Shown here in pieces: positions 1 through 6,517 of a stretch of 16,848 nt of DNA (its first letter is position 1; every line of letters begins with the position of its first letter). The notes beneath the pieces are model-generated. The model was not told the origin of the DNA. It searched no databases and was given only the letters and a program-made list of their open reading frames with translations. A program made the position numbers and the translations under genes. This stretch comes from Chloroflexota bacterium. GTDB lineage: Bacteria; Chloroflexota; Dehalococcoidia; JACQGW01. The stretch covers positions 1-16,848 of the forward strand of contig JACQGW010000434.1 of the NCBI GenBank assembly GCA_016199325.1, given 5' to 3'.

Positions 1-1321
1 CCCCCGACCCCTGGCCCCCCACCGCCGCCCGGTAGGCCGCGTCGAGCACTTCGACGACGTGCATCACTCGGGCTTTGAGCCCGGTCCGCTCGGCGCCGAG
101 CCGGAGCTGCGCCAGGCAGCCGGGGTTGGCCGTCACGATCACCTCCGGCTGGACCGCCCCGACGTGCCGCATCTTCCGGTCGAGGATCTGCATCGAGAGG
201 TCGTGCTGGAGGACGTTGTACACCCCGGCCGAGCCGCAGCACATGTCGGCCTCGCGCATCTCGACGAGCTGGAGCCCCGGGATCGCCTTGAGGAGCTGGC
301 GTGGCTGCCGCTTGATGCCCTGGGCGTGGCCGAGGTGGCAGGGGTCCTGGTAGGTCACGCGCCAGGGGAGCGGGCCGAAACGCGTGTTCAGCGGAATGCC
401 GGCGAGGAACTCGCTGACGTCCCTGACGGCGGCGCTGAAGCGTCTGGCTCGCTCGGCGTAGGCCGGGTCATCCGCCAACAGCTCGCCGTACTCTTTCATC
501 ATGGCGCCGCAGCCGGCCGAGTTGAGCACGACGGCGTCCAGGCCGGCGCGGGCAAATGCCTCGATGTTGTTCCGAGCGAGCTGGCGTGCCATCGCAAGGT
601 CGCCGCCGTGGGCGTGCAGGGCGCCGCAGCAGACCTGCTCCCTGGGTATGACGACCTCACAGCCGTTCTGGGTCAGGACGTTGACCGTCGCCCGATTGGC
701 GTCGGCAAAGGCCAGGCTCATGACGCAGCCGGAGAGGAGCCCGACCCGGTAGCGCCGCTCGCCAACCGCCGGAACGACTTCGGACTCCGGCGCCTCGAAG
801 AACTGGTCGGGCATCGCCGGCATCAGCCGCTCCAGGGCGGCGATCCGGCCCGGCAGCGCCTGGCGGACCAGATGGCGGATACCGGATCGCTGATACAGCC
901 GCATCGCCCCGCCAAGCGCCCGCAGCCGGCCCGGGGAGGGAAAGAGCCGGCGGAAGACGAGGTCCCGAAGGAGCCGTGCGGCCGGCCGCTGCGGCCGCTG
1001 CTCAAGGAGCTGGGCGCGCGTCGCTTCGATGATCCGGCCGTACTTCACGCCGGAGGGGCAGACGGCCTCACAGGCCCGGCAGCCCAGACATCGGTCCATG
1101 TGCATGGCGAAGCCGTCCGAGAGCGGCAGCCGCCCCTCGGCGACCATTCGCATCAGATGGATGCGCCCGCGCGGCGAATCGCTCTCGACACCGAGCTCGA
1201 CGTAGGTCGGGCAGGAGGTGAGGCAGAGGCCGCAGCGCACACAGCGGATGAGGTCCTCCTCGCTGGGGCCAACGCCATGCTGAACGGGCCGTCGCTCGAC
1301 TGTCGTATCGCTCGTCGCCAT
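1..1321 (-). CDS. glcF: Glycolate oxidase iron-sulfur subunit GlcF (3' end off window)
   Basis: Electron-transfer subunit of the glycolate oxidase family (GlcDEF), which oxidises glycolate to glyoxylate at the inner membrane. The N-terminus has two ferredoxin-type [4Fe-4S] motifs: C27-x2-C30-x2-C33-x3-C37-P (RCVRCGLCLTSCP) and C78-x2-C81-x2-C84-x3-C88-P. Two cysteine-rich CCG domains follow, seen as LLSGC...VCCGALHAHGG (around 605-760) and DPCHLGH...DMCCGSAG (around 220-365). This order is typical of GlcF. About 440 residues are in the window with no stop, so the gene runs off the left edge, probably near its natural C-terminus (E. coli GlcF is about 407 aa). ATG at 1321 is preceded by GAGGGGA; an in-frame ATG at 1360 lacks a good ribosome site. 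No GlcD or GlcE flavin subunit is visible. It lies 87 bp downstream of the GGDEF-like gene on the same strand, so it may be co-transcribed with the polysaccharide genes, but a functional link is unproven. The related lactate-utilisation protein LutA is shorter and lacks the N-terminal ferredoxin part. Confidence 0.93.
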   Translation of the reverse strand, partial: MATSDTTVERRPVQHGVGPSEEDLIRCVRCGLCLTSCPTYVELGVESDSPRGRIHLMRMVAEGRLPLSDGFAMHMDRCLGCRACEAVCPSGVKYGRIIEATRAQLLEQRPQRPAARLLRDLVFRRLFPSPGRLRALGGAMRLYQRSGIRHLVRQALPGRIAALERLMPAMPDQFFEAPESEVVPAVGERRYRVGLLSGCVMSLAFADANRATVNVLTQNGCEVVIPREQVCCGALHAHGGDLAMARQLARNNIEAFARAGLDAVVLNSAGCGAMMKEYGELLADDPAYAERARRFSAAVRDVSEFLAGIPLNTRFGPLPWRVTYQDPCHLGHAQGIKRQPRQLLKAIPGLQLVEMREADMCCGSAGVYNVLQHDLSMQILDRKMRHVGAVQPEVIVTANPGCLAQLRLGAERTGLKARVMHVVEVLDAAYRAAVGGQGSG

Positions 1322-1408
1322 GCTGTCTTCCCCTCGCCGTCGGGTTCGTCGCCGGGCCATCGTTGGGATGCGCCGACAGGGGAAGATTAACACGAGGCGG
1401 TCGCCCCG

Positions 1409-2272
1409 TCAAAGAGAGGCCGAGCTCGCCAGCAGATCGCGACTTGCCAGGCCGAGGTCGGCGGTGCGCGCAAACTCCAGCGCGGCCAGGGCCTCTCGCG
1501 TCAGGTCCGCCGGGGTCGTCCCGTCGGTCGGAAACTCGGCGATCCCGGCACGGACGTTGCGGTCCTGTTCCTCTTTCACGCGCTCGCGCAGGCGGTCGAA
1601 GACGACGCGCGCACCCGCCATCGGCGTGTGGGGAAGCAGGACGGCGAGCAGCTCCTCCCGGAAATAGCCCACGCGATCCACCGGGCGGAGCTGCCGCAAC
1701 AGCGGCTGCGCCAGCTCGTCGAGGATCGGCTGAGTGCCGTCGAGTCCGCGCTGCTCGACGAGCCGGGCCAGGTCGTCCGGGCCGATGATCACGAGCGACA
1801 CCGGGTAGCGGTAGCGCCGGGCGCGCGTCAGCTCGTCGGCCAGTTGCCGCTCGAAGTGCGACTGCTTCAAGGCGCCGGCGGCGCCCTGGGTCGGGGTCAG
1901 CTCGTCGATGAGAAACGCGTCCTGCTCCTGCCGTCGCTGGGCGCCCTCGGTCTGCCGGGCCAGCGCCTCCGCCAGGAAGCCGATACCGGCGAATCCGACG
2001 AGCGCCAGCAGCCCGAGCTCTGCCACGTCCCGAGCCTCGGCGAACAGCCATTGGGCGGCGGCAATTCCGCCCGCGGCGACAATGCCGGTGACCGGTCCGG
2101 CGTACGACCGGGGGCGCCAGAGCCCCACGATGCCGACGAGCGCGGCGAGGAGGGGGAGCAGGAGCGCGGTTTCCCGGAGCTCCAGGGTAGCACTCGCCGC
2201 CAGGAGCAGCCCGGTCAAGAGCGATAGGGCGGCGGCGAACGCCTTTGCAGGTGGAACTGAGCGGTTGAACAT
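1409..2272 (-). CDS. Membrane protein with degenerate GGDEF domain; candidate c-di-GMP receptor
   Basis: 287 aa. About four hydrophobic helices (roughly 11-28, 36-52, 60-76, 85-103) are followed by a short charged linker and a GGDEF-type fold (about 135-280). The fold is recognised from YRYPVSLVIIGPDDLARLVEQ, AVLLPHTPMAGA and the C-terminal signature RAGIAEFPTDG. The catalytic GGDEF pentapeptide is replaced by REELL (205-209, nt 1646-1660), so diguanylate cyclase activity is unlikely. The allosteric RxxD site is kept as RPVD (196-199, nt 1676-1687), exactly five residues before that position as in active enzymes. Known precedent: PelD of Pseudomonas is a four-helix membrane protein whose dead GGDEF binds c-di-GMP through RxxD and activates Pel synthesis. 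By analogy this is probably a c-di-GMP receptor for the synthase encoded upstream (inference). I chose ATG 2272 over an in-frame ATG at 2329 because GAGGGAGG lies just upstream and the preceding gene stops at 2274, one base away. Confidence 0.85.
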   Translation of the reverse strand: MFNRSVPPAKAFAAALSLLTGLLLAASATLELRETALLLPLLAALVGIVGLWRPRSYAGPVTGIVAAGGIAAAQWLFAEARDVAELGLLALVGFAGIGFLAEALARQTEGAQRRQEQDAFLIDELTPTQGAAGALKQSHFERQLADELTRARRYRYPVSLVIIGPDDLARLVEQRGLDGTQPILDELAQPLLRQLRPVDRVGYFREELLAVLLPHTPMAGARVVFDRLRERVKEEQDRNVRAGIAEFPTDGTTPADLTREALAALEFARTADLGLASRDLLASSASL

Positions 2273-2273
2273 C

Positions 2274-4508
2274 TTAGCGACGCCTCCCTCGATTCTGGCC
2301 GGCGGAAAATGCGCGGTGGGCCAACCCACCGGTGAGGATGGTGGCGAGGGCGCCGACCCCGATGGCGGCCATCAGGATATGCGGCCGCCGGAATGCCGTC
2401 TCAGGCGCCTCGACGCCGGGCCGCAGGCGATAGGTGCTGATCGCCAGGGCCTCCGGCCGGGGTCCGGCGGAGATGAGCGGCTGGGGAGCTGCCGGCCGGC
2501 CCGGCGGCGATGGCTGGAGCACCGCTCGGCTGATAAGGGCCGCGTTCCCTGCCAGGTTCCCCAGGCGGAGCGCCTCCACTGCCAGCCCGAGCCCCTCGGG
2601 TCCTGTTCCCGTGACCGCCAGGACGGACCGTCCGGGCGTCCAGGGCGACCGGATCAACTGGACAATGCCAAGACGGGTCTCGTCGCGCACCGCCAGCGTC
2701 ATGTCCCGGCTCAGGAGCAGCCGCTGCTGGGCATCGACCTCAATGGGCAGGCGGCCACCCAGTTGGCCCAGGAGCGGATTGTCGGCCGGCAGGCCCCAGA
2801 GGATGACCTCGCGGCTCGCCGCGGCCGCCTGCGCGTCGAACTCGGCCAGGCGCACCGCGCGCGGGGCCAGCACGTCGGCCCGAGTCAGCCGGCCAAGGTC
2901 GGCGGCGAGCTGAACGAACGCCGCCTCGTCGCCGAGCGCATCGGGCACGACCAGCAGCGTGTCGTTCAGGTGCCCGTCCACGACGAACGGGTACGGGTGA
3001 TTCGTCAGCGACACCTCGTCGGCCGACGTGGCGCCGCGCGCCGGTGGCTGGAACCCGGAGTCGGCGTGGAGAACAGCCCACGCCTGTTCGACCGGGACGC
3101 GTGCGCAGTCCTGGCCGTCGCGAATCCCCGGCAGCCGGAAGGTGAACAGGAAGTTCAGCGTGTTCGGTCCGGGCCTGAGGGTGCCGGGCGGGAGCTCAAC
3201 GCGCTTCACCGCGCGCGCCGGCGACAGATCGTGAAAGCCGACCGCCGTCACCGGGACGCCGTTGACGACCAGACGGAAGGAGGACCGGGCTCGGTCCATC
3301 AGCGGTGAGTGGCTGATCACGAGGTCGAACGGCAGCGTCGTGTCGCGCGCCAGGCCCGGCGTGTCGATGGAGAAGGAGATGGCGTGGTCGCCGACACCCG
3401 AAACAGTGTCGTCGGCGCGCCCCAGGTCCGCCAGGCGGGTGAACACCGCGCCCAGCGGCGCCGCGGCGATGGGCGTGGCCTCCGTGACCAGCGCAAAGTC
3501 GCCACGCAGTCCGCCAATGCCGGCCCGACCGCTCAGCGTCAGCGCGGCGCGTTCCAGGGCCAGGTCGTCGGCTCCGGTGACGACCAGGGCGAGCCGCGCG
3601 GAGTTCCACGGCGATGGCATCTCGAAGATCACGCCGGTGTCCGCCGAAACAGGCTCGCCGTCGGGGTCCAGAAAGCCGCCGTCGTCGGCGCGGCGCACCG
3701 GCGCGTCGGGCAGATCGCGCAGCATGGACAGGGACCCCTGCCGGCCGATCAGGACCAGATGGCTCTGCGCCAGGTCGGCCGGGTCGATCTGCCGTTCGCG
3801 CGCCAGATAAAGGCGCAGGGCCCGCGTGCCGGCGAACTGGCCCAGTTGCGACGCCACGCGCACGAGCGCCGTCAGCTCGGCGCTGTTCGGCTCATTCGGG
3901 ATCACGAAGAGCACCCGCGGCGGCCGGGGCACGCTCGGCGAGAAGAACGGCGCCGGGTAGCGGGCGAGGTCGGGCACGGCCGGTCGGGGATACGGCCGGC
4001 GGTCGGCGAAGCTGTGGCGCACCTGGGTCGTGTTGAAGATCGTGAGGTGGAGCCCATTCTCGTCGTCGGTGCAGACCTCGGTGTTCATGCGCAGGAACGC
4101 CTGAATCTGCACGCGGTTGACGTCGGGGTCGGTGCGGTCCTTCGGCAGTTGGACGCTCACGCGGGAGCGCCCCGGCGCACCCCCGATGCTCATCGATTTC
4201 ATGGGAATGCCATTCCAGAGAATGTTCATCAGCGAGTCGGCGGCGAGCAGGTCGGACGGCAAGAAATCCAGGTCGAGCCAGTTGTCGTCTGCCAGCAGGA
4301 AATCGCCGGGGCCCGGCAGGTAGTATTCCGTCGAGACGACGCGGCCGCGCAGGGTCGTGTCCCGGTAGCCGAGCCCGGCCAGCGGGATGACGTCCAGCGG
4401 ATCGTCCTCGCCCGGGGGCCGGGCGTCTGCCGGCAATACGGCCAGCAGGAGGGGAAGCAGCGCCAGGCTCACGGCGATTAGGATCTGAATCCGTGTAAGG
4501 TGTTTCAT
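2274..4508 (-). CDS. BcsB-like periplasmic cellulose synthase regulatory subunit
   Basis: 744 aa, close to the usual BcsB length (about 750-800). It starts with a signal peptide (hydrophobic 8-26, Ala-rich cleavage region around 27-29) and ends with one transmembrane helix (about 710-730) and an Arg-rich cytosolic tail. This is the BcsB topology: a large periplasmic body anchored next to the glycosyltransferase. Between them are two repeats of a carbohydrate-binding-like beta domain followed by a flavodoxin-like domain, around 50-170 then 198-340, and 370-490 then 505-670. Recognisable pieces are LPKDRTDPDVNRVQIQAFLR, RVLFVIPNEPN and YPFVVDG. BcsB guides the growing glucan across the periplasm and is needed for BcsA activity. 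ATG 4508 has GGAGGAG seven bases upstream and overlaps the previous stop as ATGA, so translation is probably coupled. A longer in-frame reading from 4880 lies inside the upstream gene and is rejected. The exported polymer need not be cellulose. Confidence 0.85.
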   Translation of the reverse strand: MKHLTRIQILIAVSLALLPLLLAVLPADARPPGEDDPLDVIPLAGLGYRDTTLRGRVVSTEYYLPGPGDFLLADDNWLDLDFLPSDLLAADSLMNILWNGIPMKSMSIGGAPGRSRVSVQLPKDRTDPDVNRVQIQAFLRMNTEVCTDDENGLHLTIFNTTQVRHSFADRRPYPRPAVPDLARYPAPFFSPSVPRPPRVLFVIPNEPNSAELTALVRVASQLGQFAGTRALRLYLARERQIDPADLAQSHLVLIGRQGSLSMLRDLPDAPVRRADDGGFLDPDGEPVSADTGVIFEMPSPWNSARLALVVTGADDLALERAALTLSGRAGIGGLRGDFALVTEATPIAAAPLGAVFTRLADLGRADDTVSGVGDHAISFSIDTPGLARDTTLPFDLVISHSPLMDRARSSFRLVVNGVPVTAVGFHDLSPARAVKRVELPPGTLRPGPNTLNFLFTFRLPGIRDGQDCARVPVEQAWAVLHADSGFQPPARGATSADEVSLTNHPYPFVVDGHLNDTLLVVPDALGDEAAFVQLAADLGRLTRADVLAPRAVRLAEFDAQAAAASREVILWGLPADNPLLGQLGGRLPIEVDAQQRLLLSRDMTLAVRDETRLGIVQLIRSPWTPGRSVLAVTGTGPEGLGLAVEALRLGNLAGNAALISRAVLQPSPPGRPAAPQPLISAGPRPEALAISTYRLRPGVEAPETAFRRPHILMAAIGVGALATILTGGLAHRAFSAGQNRGRRR

Positions 4509-6214
4509 CGTGAATCTCCTCCAGACGCATGCACGGAGTAGAGACGCCAGGGGCGGCCCGTAGCGTCCTCCGAGGGCCACTCCTGTTCGAGCGTGGCCCA
4601 GGCCGCCCCGGCGGCGAAGAGCGATGGGTGGGCGCGGCTGATCCGATTGCCGGCAGTCGTCGCCCGCGGCGCGGGAAGGAGCACGAAGTCGACGCTGCCG
4701 ACGGGCAGGCGAACCGCCTGCGCGAAGCCGGGATCCCCGGCGGTGACGAACCAGTCGGGATGGCCGCTGAAGAACAGCACGGGGTAGCCCTCGACGCCGT
4801 CGATCAGGACGCCGCGGCCCGGCCCGCGCTCGGCCAGGTACGCGGCGATCCGCCGCTCCGTCGTCCAGGCCGGCTCCCAATCGCCGGACCGATCACCCTG
4901 CGCCAGCCGCTCGATCCACGGTTGCCACTCGGCGCTCTGCCGCACCGTGTCGAACGTCGACACGCCCGATCCCAGGAGGAGCGCCAGCGCGGCCAGGGAC
5001 ACCAGCGATCGGTCGAGCCTGCGTCGAAGGCTCGGCGTCGGCGCTGCTTGAGCGCCCAATCCGAATGAGCTTGCCAGAACGTACCCGATGAGTATCGCCC
5101 CCAGAGGAATCATCAGCAGCGCAGAGCGAAGCGAGGGGCCGCTCCACCCGGTCAGGATGTGTACCGCCTGGAACACCGGGAGCACCAGCGCCAGCCAGGC
5201 CAGGCCGAACCCGAGGCGTGATCGGCGGCGCCAGGCCAGCGGCAGCGTCGCGAGCACGCCCAGGCCGAAGGCTGGGAAGAGGACGGTTGTCGTATGAGCC
5301 AGGTACGTCAGTGCCCCCGATAGCCCCCCGCCCAGCGTGTCGCCGGTCGCACGGCTCGACTGGAACGTGGCTTCGGCAGCCGCGAGCGCGCCGGCCTCGG
5401 GTGGCAGTGGGCCACCCATCACGAAGAGGCGCAGGAACACCCAGAACAGCAGCGCCGCGACGGCCGGCGTCACATAGGCGAGCGTGAGGGCCGACCTGGC
5501 GCCGGGCCGGATCGGTCGCTCCTCCAGGAGGAACTGCACCATCACCGCCATCACCGCAGCCTGGATCACGCCGGTGTCGTCGGCCAGGACGGCCAGCGCC
5601 AGGCTGAACGACGAGACGGCAAAGTCCCGCAGGTGCCGTGTCACGGCCCAGGAGACGAGGGAGGCCACGCTCCAGACCGTCGCGGCCATAGCAACCACCT
5701 CGGCCGCGCCGGTCGCGCCGGCGAAGAGCACCAGCGGGTTCAGCGCGACGGCAGCGACCATGCCCAGACGCATTCGGCGACCGACGCCCAGCGCCGCCAG
5801 CGCCCGCAGTACCCCAACGCAGGCCCACGCGCCCAGCAGCGCGGTCAGCACCTGGCCGGAGAAACCGCTCGCCCGCATGGGCGGGATCAGCGAGAGCGGC
5901 AGCTCCAGCACCAGCGGTAGGGGCGGCCAGGTGAACGCCAGGCGCACCAGCCCCAGATCCCCGCCGGCCAGCACGCGCCAGGCATCCACCGTGCGCACCA
6001 TCGGCTCGATCGCGACCGCGCCGAGCCAGGAGAGGGCAGCCCACGCCGCAGCCAGATTGAGCGCCAGCACGGCGACAAAGACGGCGATGAAGACGTCGAT
6101 GAAGCCGGTGCTGCCGTCGCCGACCAACGCGGACGATCGATCGATAGATCGCCTGGTGCTGTTATCTCGAGCGGTGCCGATCTGGCTGGCAGCACCGAGG
6201 TACGTTTGGCTCAT
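4505..6214 (-). CDS. GT-C-like multi-spanning membrane protein, paralog 1
   Basis: 569 aa. A polar N-terminus (1-37) is followed by about ten to eleven transmembrane helices up to residue 415, then a soluble C-terminal part (about 420-569) probably outside the membrane. The layout resembles lipid-linked-sugar-dependent GT-C glycosyltransferases (PMT/ArnT-like). The first long loop carries RTVDAW with Asp77, the position where GT-C enzymes usually hold the catalytic Asp, followed by WPPLP (96-100). It is paralogous to the next gene upstream: 13 of 27 residues match from RT to WPPLP, the C-terminal IDxxxGY...HP segments correspond, and both end in RPWRxY. Likely role: modification or lipid-linked assembly of the polysaccharide (inference; no activity is assignable). 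The stop overlaps the bcsB-like start (ATGA). ATG 6214 has only a weak ribosome site (AAGG) in a sequence duplicated from the 3' end of the neighbouring gene. Confidence 0.75.
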   Translation of the reverse strand: MSQTYLGAASQIGTARDNSTRRSIDRSSALVGDGSTGFIDVFIAVFVAVLALNLAAAWAALSWLGAVAIEPMVRTVDAWRVLAGGDLGLVRLAFTWPPLPLVLELPLSLIPPMRASGFSGQVLTALLGAWACVGVLRALAALGVGRRMRLGMVAAVALNPLVLFAGATGAAEVVAMAATVWSVASLVSWAVTRHLRDFAVSSFSLALAVLADDTGVIQAAVMAVMVQFLLEERPIRPGARSALTLAYVTPAVAALLFWVFLRLFVMGGPLPPEAGALAAAEATFQSSRATGDTLGGGLSGALTYLAHTTTVLFPAFGLGVLATLPLAWRRRSRLGFGLAWLALVLPVFQAVHILTGWSGPSLRSALLMIPLGAILIGYVLASSFGLGAQAAPTPSLRRRLDRSLVSLAALALLLGSGVSTFDTVRQSAEWQPWIERLAQGDRSGDWEPAWTTERRIAAYLAERGPGRGVLIDGVEGYPVLFFSGHPDWFVTAGDPGFAQAVRLPVGSVDFVLLPAPRATTAGNRISRAHPSLFAAGAAWATLEQEWPSEDATGRPWRLYSVHASGGDSR

Positions 6215-6285
6215 CTACTCTGCCCTTGCGCTCACAGGCCCGACCGCCAAGCCGGCGGAGGTCGCCTGCCCTTGCTTCTGTCTCC

Positions 6286-6368
6286 TGTCATGCTGAGCCG
6301 CAGCGAGGCATCTCCCCGGCCCAAGCAGGCAGCACCCGGGAGATGCTTCGCTGCGGCTCAGCATGACA
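6286..6368. repeat. 83-bp palindromic intergenic element
   Basis: Arms of about 33 bp: 6286-6319 starts TGTCATGCTGAGCCGCAGCG, and 6336-6368 is its reverse complement, ending GCTGCGGCTCAGCATGACA. They differ by one mismatch and one indel, around a 16-base loop. TGTCAT-CTGAG-CGAAG-ATCTC palindromes of this type are recurrent interspersed elements in many bacterial genomes (recollection, not searched). As RNA it would form a strong hairpin between two genes of the array. No U-run follows on the minus strand, so it is not an obvious terminator; it might act as a transcript stabiliser. Confidence 0.8.
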
Positions 6369-6517
6369 AACGAGGTCGCCAATTAACGTACCGCCCACAC
6401 CGCCCGCTGCGGCTCAGCATGACAGACGCGGTCCCCAATTGACGTACCGCCCACACCGCCCGCTGGGGCTCAGCATGACAAACGAGGTCACCAATTGACG
6501 TACCAGCCACACCACTA
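6350..6517. repeat. 56-bp tandem repeat, three copies
   Basis: Three direct copies with an exact 56-bp period start at 6350, 6406 and 6462. Each begins GCTG(C/G)GGCTCAGCATGACA, the distal part of one arm of the adjacent palindrome, followed by a GGTC-CCAATT-ACGTACC core and CCACACC. The third copy runs into the TAG stop of the upstream GT-C gene. The repeat therefore seems to have grown from a half-palindrome plus flanking sequence. There are no variable spacers, so it is not a CRISPR array. Together with the palindrome it fills the only large gap between genes of the array (6215-6514), which holds no gene. Confidence 0.85.

Noticed and set aside
59..1390. Plus-strand open frame of 443 codons
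   Set aside because: Exact antisense of glcF, where four-cysteine motifs prove the minus strand codes.
3309..4481. Plus-strand open frame of 390 codons
   Set aside because: Antisense shadow of the BcsB-like gene; no ribosome site or domain.
6350..6517. Possible CRISPR array
   Set aside because: The 56-bp units are contiguous direct copies without variable spacers.
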